Of a stretch of DNA of 64,000 nucleotides, positions 48,204 to 56,262 are shown piece after piece. The translations under genes and the position numbers were made by a program. A model generated the notes under the pieces. It did not search any database and was not told where the DNA came from. It saw only the letters and a program-made list of their open reading frames with translations. How positions within the stretch are numbered: the first letter of the stretch is position 1; each line of letters starts with the position of its first letter. The stretch is from AP-15 sp963812675 (GTDB lineage Bacteria; Pseudomonadota; Alphaproteobacteria; ATCC43930; CGMCC-115725), in NCBI GenBank assembly GCA_963812675.1, contig CAWEWR010000007.1, positions 124,001-188,000 on the forward strand. The letters run 5' to 3'.

Positions 48204-49061
48204 TCACGGCCGGGCGACCGGTCCGCGGCTGTCCGGCACAGTCGCCGCCTTCTCCTTCCAATCCTTCGACCATGGGGTCACCGGCCGCGCCACCGGGACG
48301 CCGTCGACCCGGATCTCGTCCACCTGCTCGTTGAAGAAGCAGAGATAGCCTTTGATCTTGGGGCATTCCGGTATCGGGTCGGGGTAGCTCCAGACGAGAT
48401 CGCTGAACACCTTGTCCCCGATCTTGACCGAATAGTAGCGAGCCTGGCCCTTGTAGGGGCAGCGGGTGACCGTCTCGCTCGGCAGGAGGAGATCCATGCG
48501 CACATCTTCGGGCGGGATGTAGTAGCGGGTCGGCAGCCGCGTCTCGAACAAGAACCGGGCGCGCCGCGTCTCGGCAACGACTTGGCCGCCTACGACGACT
48601 TGCACCGAGCGCGATGAATCCAGCACGTCGATGCGCTTGTAGGGGTCGCGCGGATGGACAAAAATTTCTTCGTCCTCCTCGTACCACGCATCGACGCGGT
48701 TCCAGTAGAACGCGACGAAGTCCTTGATCGCCGCCACCTCCTCGAAGGGCTCCGGGTACCCCCACACCGCATTCTCGGCCACCTTGTCGCCGACCGCGAT
48801 CGACCAATACGAAGCCGTTCCCTTGTAGGGACAAAAAGTGTGATGGTCGGTCAAGGTCATCCGGTCCATCCGGACATCCGAGCGCGGGAAGTAGTAGACC
48901 GGCAAATGCCGCGTCTCGAACAGCAGATGGGCATTCGTGCTGTCGGCGATGATCTCGCCGTTGAACTTGACGCGCACCCGCCGCGGCGAGGGCTCGAACA
49001 GGATCTTGTAGTCGGGGTTGGTCTTGAAACCGGATTCGCGCGCCTGTGCGGGCATCGGCAT
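48204..49061 (-). CDS. tandem DUF427 domain protein
   Basis: A 285-residue protein containing two copies of the DUF427 domain. Each has a P-R-R-V-R-V / R-S-V-Q-V strand, an L-L-F-E-T-R / F-L-F-E-T-R segment, Y-Y-F-P-R-S-D-V-R / Y-Y-I-P-P-E-D-V-R and the C-P-Y-K-G motif (near residues 77 and 200). A W-x-Y-P-x-P segment follows each. DUF427 is small and of unknown function, common in alpha- and actinobacteria. The end nearly meets the convergent tetR gene. Confidence 0.92.
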   Translation of the reverse strand: MPMPAQARESGFKTNPDYKILFEPSPRRVRVKFNGEIIADSTNAHLLFETRHLPVYYFPRSDVRMDRMTLTDHHTFCPYKGTASYWSIAVGDKVAENAVWGYPEPFEEVAAIKDFVAFYWNRVDAWYEEDEEIFVHPRDPYKRIDVLDSSRSVQVVVGGQVVAETRRARFLFETRLPTRYYIPPEDVRMDLLLPSETVTRCPYKGQARYYSVKIGDKVFSDLVWSYPDPIPECPKIKGYLCFFNEQVDEIRVDGVPVARPVTPWSKDWKEKAATVPDSRGPVARP

Positions 49062-49194
49062 GATCCGCTCCTCTTCAATACCTGCCCGCGAGAATGATCG
49101 CGCGACCCGAGGATCGCAAGGTCTGCGTCGCAGCGGATTGACACCGGTGGCTTCGGGTGTTGCAGTTCCCGCATGACTCGCGATTACCTCGGGC

Positions 49195-49372
49195 TGGCCC
49201 TCACCCGCTTCGCTCCGCTCAGCACCCTCTCCCGCCGTGCGGGAGAGGGGCTAGAACCGGCGTGCTTGAAGCTCCTCTCCCGCACCGTGGGGGAGGGGGG
49301 ACCAAGCCCCCTCCCTAACCCTCCCCCGCTCGCGGGGGAGGGAATGGGTGGGAGCTTGGTGGGTGAGGGTAA
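49195..49372. repeat. cluster of three GC-rich palindromes, family A copy 3 and relatives
   Basis: Three hairpins follow one another: CCCTCTCCCGC / GCGGGAGAGGG (49225-49249), an imperfect one around 49274-49300, and CCCTCCCCCG / CGGGGGAGGG (49319-49342). The last has the same flanks as the copy at 46346. They fill the gap between the DUF427 gene and the molybdenum hydroxylase operon, ending seven bases before its first ATG. Confidence 0.78.
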
Positions 49373-49378
49373 CCTCGC

Positions 49379-50206
49379 ATGAAAGCGCCCGCTGTCGATT
49401 ATGTGAGGCCACGCAGCCTGGCCGAGGCCGTCGATCTCCTGGCGCAGCACGGAAGCGAGGCGCGGGTGATCGCCGGCGGGCAGTCACTGGTGGCGATGAT
49501 GAACCTCCGGGTCGCTTCGCCGGGCTTATTGATCGATATCGGCCGGCTCCCGGAGCTGGGCTCGGCCTCGGACGACGCCAATGCGGTAACCCTCGGTGCT
49601 TGCGTGACCCATGCGGCGATCGAGGACGGGCATGTCGCCGACCCGTCGCGCGGGCTGATGCCTCGGGTCGCGGCGACCCTCGCCTATCGGGCGATCCGCA
49701 CCCGCGGCACGATCGGCGGCAGCCTTGCGTTATCGGACCCTGCGGCCGAATGGCCCGCTGTGCTGACGGCGTTGGATGCAGAGGCGACGGTCTGCGGCCC
49801 GAGCGGACGGCGGGCGATCAAATGCGCCGAGCTTGCAACCGGGGTCTTCGAGACGAGGCTCGCCGTCGACGAGATCATCGAGAGCGTGCGCATACCCAAG
49901 CTGTCGGCAGCCGCCCGCTGGGGTTACCTGAAGCTGTGCCGGAAATCGGGCGAATTCGCCAGTGCGCTCGCGGTCGTCATTTCCGATCAGACGCGGGGCC
50001 ATTCGCGCGTCGTCCTCGGCGCGGCCAACGGCGCCCCGCTTGTCCTCACCGACACCTCGCAGTTGGTTTCCGAGGGTGGTAGCGGCGCGATCCACGATGC
50101 CGTTGCGGCCGACCTCGACCGCGCGGCGGACCGGCATTTCGACGACTTTCAGCGCAGCCTTCATGCTGTCGCAGCGACGCGCGCAGTGCGGCAGGTGCTG
50201 CAGTGA
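49379..50206 (+). CDS. molybdenum hydroxylase FAD-binding subunit (CoxM-like)
   Basis: A 275-residue FAD-binding subunit of the xanthine dehydrogenase/CO dehydrogenase family. Visible motifs are A-R-V-I-A-G-G-Q-S near residue 31, the I-R-T-R-G-T-I-G-G-S-L near 105, and D-P-A-A-E-W-P-A near 120. It passes electrons from the Fe-S subunit to an acceptor. The gene stop overlaps the GTG of the Fe-S subunit gene (GTGA), giving coupled translation. Confidence 0.93.
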   Translation: MKAPAVDYVRPRSLAEAVDLLAQHGSEARVIAGGQSLVAMMNLRVASPGLLIDIGRLPELGSASDDANAVTLGACVTHAAIEDGHVADPSRGLMPRVAATLAYRAIRTRGTIGGSLALSDPAAEWPAVLTALDAEATVCGPSGRRAIKCAELATGVFETRLAVDEIIESVRIPKLSAAARWGYLKLCRKSGEFASALAVVISDQTRGHSRVVLGAANGAPLVLTDTSQLVSEGGSGAIHDAVAADLDRAADRHFDDFQRSLHAVAATRAVRQVLQ

Positions 50207-50685
50207 CCGCGATCCGTTTGCAGGTCAATGGCGCCGCCATTGCGGACGACGTCCCGCCGCGGTTGTCTCTCGCGGATTTCTTGCGCGAGCGGCGCAATCT
50301 GACCGGCACTCATCTCGGCTGCGAGCACGGCGTCTGCGGCGCCTGCACGGTCCTCGTCGACGGCGACCCGGCGCGCTCGTGCTTGATGCTCGCAGTCGCG
50401 TGCGACGAGCGCGAAATCCGGACCATCGAAGGCTTCGCCAGCGATCCGGTCATCGCGGCGCTGCGGCGAAACTTTCATCAGCACCACGCTCTGCAGTGCG
50501 GCTACTGCACGCCGGCAATGCTGATCACCGCGCGCGATCTGATCCTGCGGCAGCGCGCGGGGTCGGAGCACGAGATCCGCGAGGGGCTCGCCGGCAATAT
50601 CTGCCGCTGCACCGGCTATACCAATATCGTTACTGCCATTGCCGAAGCGGCACGGGAATTGGGCAAGGAGGCGGCGAATGCCTGA
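50203..50685 (+). CDS. molybdenum hydroxylase 2Fe-2S subunit (CoxS-like)
   Basis: A 160-residue ferredoxin-like subunit with two 2Fe-2S centres. The first is in G-C-E-H-G-V-C-G-A-C near residue 40 with a distal Cys in A-R-S-C-L. The second is Q-C-G-Y-C-T-P-A-M near 100 with N-I-C-R-C-T-G-Y near 140. All expected Cys are present. It overlaps both neighbours (four and eight bases). Confidence 0.96.
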   Translation: MTAIRLQVNGAAIADDVPPRLSLADFLRERRNLTGTHLGCEHGVCGACTVLVDGDPARSCLMLAVACDEREIRTIEGFASDPVIAALRRNFHQHHALQCGYCTPAMLITARDLILRQRAGSEHEIREGLAGNICRCTGYTNIVTAIAEAARELGKEAANA

Positions 50686-53029
50686 CGGCCGGTTTGGGAT
50701 CGGCGCCTCGCTGCTGCGCCGGGAAGATGACCGTCATCTGCATGGGCGCGGCCAGTTCGTCGCGGACATAAAACTGCCGGGCATGATGGACGTCGCTTTT
50801 GTCCGCAGCCCGCATGCCCATGCCAGGATCAGATCGATCGCGGTGCCGCCCGAGGCGTGCGGCCGCGTCTTCACGGCAGCGGACCTGCCGCGCGTCAAGC
50901 CGATCCGCGTCGTGTCGCACTCGACCGGCGCCAAATCGCCGCCCTGGCCGCCGCTCGCCACCGAAAAGGTGCGCTATGTCGGCGAGGCGATCGCCGCCTG
51001 CATTGCCCCGTCGCGTGGCGAGGCAGAAGACCTCGCCAACAACGTTTCGATCGATTTCGAAATACTGGAGGCAGTAGTCGATGCGCGGCGCGACATGCGC
51101 GCTAGCCGCCACCCAGTGCACGAGCAGTGGGGTGACAATCTTTATGTCGAGCACGTGCTCGAGGGTGGCGATATCGATGCGGCAGCGCGCGCGGCCGATG
51201 TGACGGTGACACGGGAATTTCGCATGCAGCGCCAGTCGGGCGCGCCGCTCGAATGCCGCGGCGTGCTCGCCTATCGCGACTATCGCCTCGACGAGGTCGT
51301 GGTCTACGCCTCGACCCAGACGCCGCACACGGCGCGCGTCGCATTGGCCGAGATCCTCGATATCGAGGAGCGCCGCATCCGCGTCGTCGCGCCCGACGTC
51401 GGCGGCGGTTTCGGCCCCAAGGCCCGGCTCTACCCGGAAGAAATCATCCTGGCGGCATTGGCCTTACAGCTCGATCACCCGGTCTGCTGGATCGAGGATC
51501 GCGGCGAGCATCTCTTAACCACGGCACATACCCGCGACCATCATTACAAAGTCACCGCCTATGCCGACCGGCAGGGCCGCATTCTCGGCGTCGATGCGGA
51601 GATCATCGTCGATGCCGGCGCCTACGGGCTGTGGCCGCAGGGGCCGTACCATGAGGCCGGCATGGTGGCGCGAGCGCTACCGGGCCCGTACACGATCCCG
51701 CACTATCGCGCGAAGCATTATACGGTGGCGACCAACAAAACGCCGCTCGGACCCTATCGCGGCGTCGGCCGCCCGGGCGCGTGCTTTGTGATCGAGCGGT
51801 TGGTCGACGAAATTGCCCGGGCCGTCGTGCGCGAGCCCAACGACGTGCGGAGCCTAAACCTGGTGCGCCCCGAGCAAATGCCATTCACGACGGTCGGCGG
51901 CATGCGCCTCGACAGCGGCGATTATGCGCAAAGCGTGCGGCTGTGCGCCGAGCTGTTGGATATGCCAGCGATCCGCGCGCGCCAGCAATCCGGCGAGCCC
52001 GATGGCCGGCTGACCGGCATCGGTTTCGCCACCTTTGCCGAGCAAACCGCGCATGGTGCGGCGGAGTTCGCCGCCCGTGGCGCCTCGATCATTCCGGGTT
52101 TCGAGAGCTGCACGGCGCGCATCCTGACCGACGGCTCTGTCGTGCTGATGGTCGGCATCCAGTCGCATGGGCAAGGGCTGGAGACGGCACTGTCGCAGGT
52201 CGCCGCCGAGGAGCTCGGCATCAACCCGGCGCGGATCTCGGTGCGTCACGGCGACACCGAGAGCACGGCTTTCGGCTTCGGCACCTTCGCGTCGCGCAGC
52301 ATGGTGATGTCGGGCGGGGCGGTGGCGCGCGCCAGCCGGATATTGCGCGACAAGCTCTGCCGCATCGGCGCTCATCTGCTGCAATGCGATGTTGCGGAGG
52401 TGCGCTGCGCCGATGGTGTCGTGGCGGGGCCGCAGGGGTCGGTCACGATCGCCAAGATCGCCAAGGTCGCGCATTTGCGTATGGACGGATTGCCGCAAGG
52501 GGTCGATCCGTTGCTCGACGCGACCGCGACCTACGAGCCGGCGATAAGCACCGGCGTCTATTCCTATGCGACGCATGGCGCCGTCGTCGCGGTCGACCCC
52601 GAGACCGGGTTTGTCGAATTGCTCGACTATGCCGTCGCCGAGGATTGCGGCACAATGGTCAACCCGATGCTCGTCGAAGGCCAGATCCGCGGCGGCGTCG
52701 TGCAGGGGATCGGTACGGCCCTTTACGAAGAGATCCCCTACGACGAGACCGGCCAGCCGCTCGCCGGGACCCTGGCCGACTACCTGCTCCCCGGCGCCGC
52801 CGAAATGCCGGCAATCAAGATTGGCCACCTCCATACTCCCACGCCCCACACCGAATACGGCATGAAGGGCATGGGCGAAGGCGGCGCCGTCGCCCCGCCC
52901 GCCGCCATCGCCAACGCCCTCCGCGACGCCCTCGCACCCATTGGGGCCGAAGTCAACGAAACCCCGATCGCCCCCCGCCGCGTCATGGCAGCGATCGGAC
53001 AGGCTCGCGAGCCGGTATCAAAGAGCTGA
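50678..53029 (+). CDS. molybdenum hydroxylase large subunit (xanthine dehydrogenase/CoxL-like)
   Basis: A 783-residue molybdopterin-binding subunit. Visible segments are G-A-S-L-L-R-R-E-D-D near the N-terminus, G-G-G-F-G-P-K near 240, P-Y-R-G-V-G-R-P near 360, and the C-terminal G-M-K-G-M-G-E-G-G with the catalytic Glu. The active-site loop is not the AYxCSFR of true CO dehydrogenase, so it is more likely an aldehyde- or N-heterocycle-oxidising enzyme. The ATG at 50678 has AAGGAGG upstream and overlaps the Fe-S gene end by eight bases. Confidence 0.94.
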   Translation: MPDGRFGIGASLLRREDDRHLHGRGQFVADIKLPGMMDVAFVRSPHAHARIRSIAVPPEACGRVFTAADLPRVKPIRVVSHSTGAKSPPWPPLATEKVRYVGEAIAACIAPSRGEAEDLANNVSIDFEILEAVVDARRDMRASRHPVHEQWGDNLYVEHVLEGGDIDAAARAADVTVTREFRMQRQSGAPLECRGVLAYRDYRLDEVVVYASTQTPHTARVALAEILDIEERRIRVVAPDVGGGFGPKARLYPEEIILAALALQLDHPVCWIEDRGEHLLTTAHTRDHHYKVTAYADRQGRILGVDAEIIVDAGAYGLWPQGPYHEAGMVARALPGPYTIPHYRAKHYTVATNKTPLGPYRGVGRPGACFVIERLVDEIARAVVREPNDVRSLNLVRPEQMPFTTVGGMRLDSGDYAQSVRLCAELLDMPAIRARQQSGEPDGRLTGIGFATFAEQTAHGAAEFAARGASIIPGFESCTARILTDGSVVLMVGIQSHGQGLETALSQVAAEELGINPARISVRHGDTESTAFGFGTFASRSMVMSGGAVARASRILRDKLCRIGAHLLQCDVAEVRCADGVVAGPQGSVTIAKIAKVAHLRMDGLPQGVDPLLDATATYEPAISTGVYSYATHGAVVAVDPETGFVELLDYAVAEDCGTMVNPMLVEGQIRGGVVQGIGTALYEEIPYDETGQPLAGTLADYLLPGAAEMPAIKIGHLHTPTPHTEYGMKGMGEGGAVAPPAAIANALRDALAPIGAEVNETPIAPRRVMAAIGQAREPVSKS

Positions 53030-53035
53030 CAATCT

Positions 53036-53114
53036 GTAGGGTGGGTAGAGCGCACAGCGAAACCCACCGTTCGGACTGAACAAGATGGGGTTCGCCCTGC
53101 TCAACCCATCCTAC
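53036..53114. repeat. dispersed palindromic repeat, family C copy 1
   Basis: GTAGGGTGGGTAGAGC (53036-53051) and GCTCAACCCATCCTAC (53099-53114) are imperfect complements, with inner AAACCCA and TGGGGTT arms. It starts seven bases after the molybdenum hydroxylase operon, so it may fold in the mRNA as a 3' barrier. A half copy is at 53607-53638. Confidence 0.72.
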
Positions 53115-53180
53115 TCGCGGGCTGTGACATTTCGGCAAAGGCGAGCCGACAACGGGCCGGCGAAGCCAAAGATGCCAGTG

Positions 53181-53429
53181 TTATCGAGAGCGATTAAGTT
53201 GAACCGCGTCACCGGCTTTGTAGTTTCCGGGGCCGATGTAAAGATCCCCGCCTTTTCCCCCTTGACCAGCATCGCCAGCTCGGAAGACGAGATCACCGGC
53301 CTTATTGCTAGAATGCTCGATCTGTTGCGATGCACTGGTATTGCCAAAATATTGAAGAGCGGCGAAACCCAAGCCAAAGACTGCAGCTATTCCGCCGATG
53401 CCACTCGCGATGGTCCAAAACGTGCTCAT
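53181..53429 (-). CDS. hypothetical small protein with N-terminal TM and Gly-rich repeat
   Basis: An 82-residue protein: one membrane segment (I-A-S-G-I-G-G-I-A-A-V-F-G-L-G-F-A-A-L), a Q-Q-I-E-H-S-S-N linker, and a C-terminal half with two copies of A-G-D (F-R-A-G-D-A-G-Q-G-G-K-G-G-D-L and Y-K-A-G-D-A). The Gly-Asp pattern resembles short beta-helix repeats. The ATG at 53429 is preceded by GGGG eight bases away. I do not recognise a family. It is flanked by two palindromic repeats and the higBA module, in a region that looks like an insertion zone. Confidence 0.55.
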   Translation of the reverse strand: MSTFWTIASGIGGIAAVFGLGFAALQYFGNTSASQQIEHSSNKAGDLVFRAGDAGQGGKGGDLYIGPGNYKAGDAVQLNRSR

Positions 53430-53606
53430 CGTGCACCCCTGAAAATAATAATCGATCGCTAGGTAAGAAACATGCGTTTGGGTTTCAAGGAACCGCGCTT
53501 GTGGTGACCGGTTGGCTTAATGGCGGTATTACGTGGCTTAATCGCCCGATCGGGACGATCGGATGGTGCTCCCTCTCATGAGCGTCGATCAATTCTCGGC
53601 CGAAGA

Positions 53607-53638
53607 TGATGGGTTTCGCGCCGCTCAACCCATCCTAC
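53607..53638. repeat. family C half-copy
   Basis: GATGGGTTTCGCGCC then GCTCAACCCATCCTAC, matching the right half of the copy at 53036-53114. It lies five bases from the higA stop codon. Confidence 0.6.
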
Positions 53639-53642
53639 TCGC

Positions 53643-54017
53643 CTACACTGCTTCGGTGCGCGATGGGCGTATCAATACCTCGGCCGAAATGCCGAGCTTG
53701 TCGTGCAGACGGCGGATCATGTTGATCGACAGGCCGCGGCGGCGATTGAGCACCTCGGCAACCCTGGTGCGAGTACCGAGAATGCCCTCCAGATCCTTGC
53801 GTGTGAGGCCTTGTTGCTCCATCCGAAATTTGATCGCCTCGATCGGGTCGGGCGGATCAATCGGATGGTGCGCGCTTTCATAAGCGTCGATCAGGGTCGC
53901 CAATACATCGAGCCGGTCCCCTTCCGGCGTTCCCGAACGGGTACCCCACAATCGCTCGACCTCTGCGAGAGCCGCCTCGTAATCCGCTTCGCTGCGGATT
54001 GGCTTGACCTCACTCAA
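53643..54017 (-). CDS. higA: HigA-type antitoxin (Xre/HTH)
   Basis: A 124-residue antitoxin. The C-terminal helix-turn-helix (I-K-F-R-M-E-Q-Q-G-L-T-R-K-D-L-E-G-I-L-G-T-R-T-R-V-A-E-V-L-N-R-R-R-G-L-S) is of the HigA/YgjM type, and the N-terminal segment Y-E-A-A-L-A-E-V-E-R-L-W-G is typical. The start is a TTG at 54017 that overlaps the higB stop by eight bases; no ATG fits better. It is in the toxin-first order characteristic of higBA loci. Confidence 0.88.
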   Translation of the reverse strand: MSEVKPIRSEADYEAALAEVERLWGTRSGTPEGDRLDVLATLIDAYESAHHPIDPPDPIEAIKFRMEQQGLTRKDLEGILGTRTRVAEVLNRRRGLSINMIRRLHDKLGISAEVLIRPSRTEAV

Positions 54018-54330
54018 GGTTGACCTCTCTGACGTCGATCCGGTCATAATCGCGATGGGTTCCCAGCCATTTGATCCAGACAATCCCTTTCTCGAAATCG
54101 ACCGCAACCACCAACCGATATGCGTTGCCTCGTATGTTGAACACGATCCGGTCGCTCGAGACGATGCTCGCAGAAGCGTAAAGCCGTTTGACATCGGCGG
54201 TGTTCGACCATCTCGCCTTCCGCACCTCGTCGAACCAAGCATCGAGCGCCGCCTTGAGCGCTTGCTGGTCCCGGTGCCCGGCGCGAGACTCGACGAAGTG
54301 TCGAAGCGTCCGCCGGGCGATAATTCGCAT
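54010..54330 (-). CDS. higB: HigB-type toxin (RelE/ParE superfamily)
   Basis: A 106-residue mRNA interferase-like toxin. The HigB family pattern is I-I-A-R-R-T-L-R-H-F-V-E near the start, W-F-D-E-V-R-K-A-R-W-S-N-T-A-D-V-K near residue 38, N-I-R-G-N-A-Y-R-L-V-V-A near 70, and the C-terminal I-K-W-L-G-T-H-R-D-Y-D-R-I-D. ATG at 54330 gives the family N-terminus. The short palindrome CCCATTTTGGG at 54349-54359 may be the HigA operator (weak). Confidence 0.92.
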   Translation of the reverse strand: MRIIARRTLRHFVESRAGHRDQQALKAALDAWFDEVRKARWSNTADVKRLYASASIVSSDRIVFNIRGNAYRLVVAVDFEKGIVWIKWLGTHRDYDRIDVREVNLE

Positions 54331-54380
54331 ACCAAAAGATAGCACGCGCCCATTTTGGGTACAAGATAAGGACCAGCTTT

Positions 54381-54551
54381 GTGAAGCAGACCACGCATCG
54401 CGCCGTCGAATTTGTGGCGCGCGGCGCCGCGATCACCCCGCTTTTCAACAGCTGCTCCGCGCGCATCGTGACCGACGGCTCTGCCGTGCTGCTGGGGTTT
54501 CGGCGGCAACCCTACACGATGAGATTCCCGAAAAATGCCATAATGACATGA
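54381..54551 (+). pseudogene. fragment of a molybdenum hydroxylase large-subunit gene
   Basis: The frame T-H-R-A-V-E-F-V-A-R-G-A-A-I-T-P then F-N-S-C-S-A-R-I-V-T-D-G-S-A-V-L-L matches the intact large subunit (around 52040-52150: T-A-H-G-A-A-E-F-A-A-R-G-A-S-I and S-C-T-A-R-I-L-T-D-G-S-V-V-L) at about two thirds of positions. It starts without the upstream context of the intact gene and diverges after G-F. It is thus a remnant of a second, diverged paralogue, probably cut by the higBA insertion (inference). Confidence 0.7.
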
Positions 54552-54995
54552 CATGAACTTGGATGTTTTCGTTATGGAGAAAACGGTTCACGAATGAAGA
54601 TGAATACGGCAAGGCGGCCGTAAGTGGAACCAGCGGGCCGCGGAGGCCTCGAGGTGGATTTATTCGGCCGCGGGTGGGTTGACTGACTTACAGCGAAATT
54701 TCGCTCTTATAGCTGGCTGTTATTCGCTGTTATTGCGCAGCTGCGATGGACGAGAATCGAGGATTTCCGCGGCGAAAAGCCGTCTCTGGCTGTTCTTTCG
54801 GTGAATTTATCAGCGATATCAGCGAAGCGGATGGGCCGCTCGCAAGCGCCTGAGCCTCGCCCTCAGTGTGTCGTCAGGCTCTAGGCTTTTTAAGCACACC
54901 AACTCCGTCGACGGCATTTAGTTAAGATTTACGGCCTACTGTCGCATTGGCTTCTCTTTCGCAGACCGCCGAGTGCCTGAGGCTAGAATCGCGTG
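54552..54995. other. intergenic region, lower GC, short direct repeats
   Basis: No gene is supported. Around 54690-54740 there is a self-complementary GCGAAATTTCGC and the tandem motif GCTGTTATT occurs twice. These resemble remnants of a mobile or integration junction, but nothing can be named. A promoter for the next gene follows. Confidence 0.45.
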
Positions 54996-55004
54996 TGGTA
55001 TAAT
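54996..55004 (+). promoter_or_regulatory. extended -10 promoter for the SPFH lipoprotein operon
   Basis: TGGTATAAT is a consensus extended -10 (TGn TATAAT), 32 bases upstream of the ATG at 55036. No good -35 is seen, as allowed for extended -10 promoters. Confidence 0.5.
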
Positions 55005-55035
55005 CTCATGGATTGGGTAAGTCGGAGGTCTTGGC

Positions 55036-55335
55036 ATGAACTGGATAGGTCTGCTCCGCTCGCTTCAGGCGGAGATCATCGGGTTGGTCGGCGGGTTGCT
55101 GCTAGTTCTGGTCGTCTGGCTGGCCGTTCGGTCGGTCATCGGGCGCGGCGCTGCGGGTGTCGCTCAAGCGCGACTTCGCGCGTGGACGGACCGGGGCGCT
55201 TTACTACTGACGTTCGTCATCGTTGGCGGCATGTTGTGGCATGTCATGACGGTCGCGGCCGTCAATCGTCTGCCTCGGCAGGACGTCGACGGCTCTCCGG
55301 TCTACCAACGCATGGATGCCATTACCAAGAAATAG
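55036..55335 (+). CDS. inner-membrane protein, two TM segments, partner of the SPFH lipoprotein
   Basis: A 99-residue protein with two predicted membrane segments (I-I-G-L-V-G-G-L-L-L-V-L-V-V-W-L-A-V near residue 15 and L-L-L-T-F-V-I-V-G-G-M-L-W near 58) and a short cytoplasmic or periplasmic end. GGAGG lies seven bases before the ATG. No family is recognised. The lipoprotein gene starts 15 bases after its stop, so they form a two-gene operon and may act together at the membrane. Confidence 0.7.
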   Translation: MNWIGLLRSLQAEIIGLVGGLLLVLVVWLAVRSVIGRGAAGVAQARLRAWTDRGALLLTFVIVGGMLWHVMTVAAVNRLPRQDVDGSPVYQRMDAITKK

Positions 55336-55350
55336 GGCAGGGAAGGACTA

Positions 55351-56250
55351 ATGATGCGCTTTCGTTTTTTGCGCCCAGTGCTATGGGCTGCGCTGGGCGG
55401 CATGATGCTGGCCGGCTGCTGGCAGAGCTATCAGGACATTCCGCCGAACTATATCGGAATGAAGCTGACCCCGACCGGTTACGAGGACACGATCTACACC
55501 CCCGGCCAGGTCGATATCGGCACCACCAGCCAGAGCGGCCAAGGCAATCAGCTGGTGCTGATCCAGCGCAGCGGCGTCGAGATCAAGGAGCAATTCCTCG
55601 GCAAGGAGGGCAACAAGGACGGCGCCGACCATCGCTGTCTGACGCAAGACCAGAACCCGATGACATTGGATGTCAGACTGGTATTGGCGTTGCCGGACTA
55701 CTCGACGCCGCCGGGTAAGAGGGATCTGAAGACGCTGTTCATGCTCGGGAACCCGACCCCGATGCAGGGCAACAGCCGCATCCTGGTGCTCTCGGCAGAG
55801 TCGGTCTACGAGCAGCAGGCGCAGTTGCAGGTCCGCGGTCATATTCGCAAGATCTGCTCGCAATACGCGGACTTCGCCACCGCCTTCAAAGCCTTCGGAA
55901 ATGAAAAAGATAATCTCACCGATAATATCGGCGCCAATGTCGGCAAAGTGCTGGTCGAGCAGGGCGTCCCGTTGCGGCTGGTCGGGGTGCAAGTGTCGAA
56001 CATGAAGCCCGACGAATCGGTAGTCGAGGCGCAAGTGGCGCAAAAAGCGGCGGAGGCTCGCACGGCCGCGATCAAAACCCTGACGGACTTTCTCGACCAG
56101 GACCCGACCGGCACGCGAAAGATGGTGTACCGCATGCAGGTCCTGCAGGAGCTGACGCGGACGGCAAACGCCAATGGGCACAACACGATCTTTCTAACGG
56201 ACCTCGGCGGCTCCGCTGCAGGAATTCTTCCTCTGCCGACCGGTCGTTAA
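55351..56250 (+). CDS. lipoprotein with SPFH/prohibitin-like domain
   Basis: A 299-residue exported protein. The signal peptide ends in the lipobox L-A-G-C with Cys at residue 23, predicting lipidation. The following domain (P-P-N-Y-I-G-M-K-L, T-P-G-Q-V-D-I, the L-D-V-R-L-V-L-A-L-P strand, and the E-A-Q-V-A-Q-K-A-A-E-A-R helix near 225) has the layout of SPFH/band-7 proteins. Such proteins scaffold membranes or proteases. Here the membrane anchor is a lipid rather than a TM helix, which is unusual. It is followed by a convergent gene. Confidence 0.78.
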   Translation: MMRFRFLRPVLWAALGGMMLAGCWQSYQDIPPNYIGMKLTPTGYEDTIYTPGQVDIGTTSQSGQGNQLVLIQRSGVEIKEQFLGKEGNKDGADHRCLTQDQNPMTLDVRLVLALPDYSTPPGKRDLKTLFMLGNPTPMQGNSRILVLSAESVYEQQAQLQVRGHIRKICSQYADFATAFKAFGNEKDNLTDNIGANVGKVLVEQGVPLRLVGVQVSNMKPDESVVEAQVAQKAAEARTAAIKTLTDFLDQDPTGTRKMVYRMQVLQELTRTANANGHNTIFLTDLGGSAAGILPLPTGR

Positions 56251-56262
56251 CGCTGATTTGAG

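Noticed and set aside
25886..49372. CRISPR array interpretation of the G/C-rich palindromes
   Set aside because: The units are not regularly spaced, lie at distant loci and have no spacers; no cas genes are present.
55381..56181. Minus-strand frame antisense to the SPFH lipoprotein
   Set aside because: Composition is typical of an antisense frame, and the plus-strand gene has a signal peptide, a lipobox and a good ribosome-binding site.
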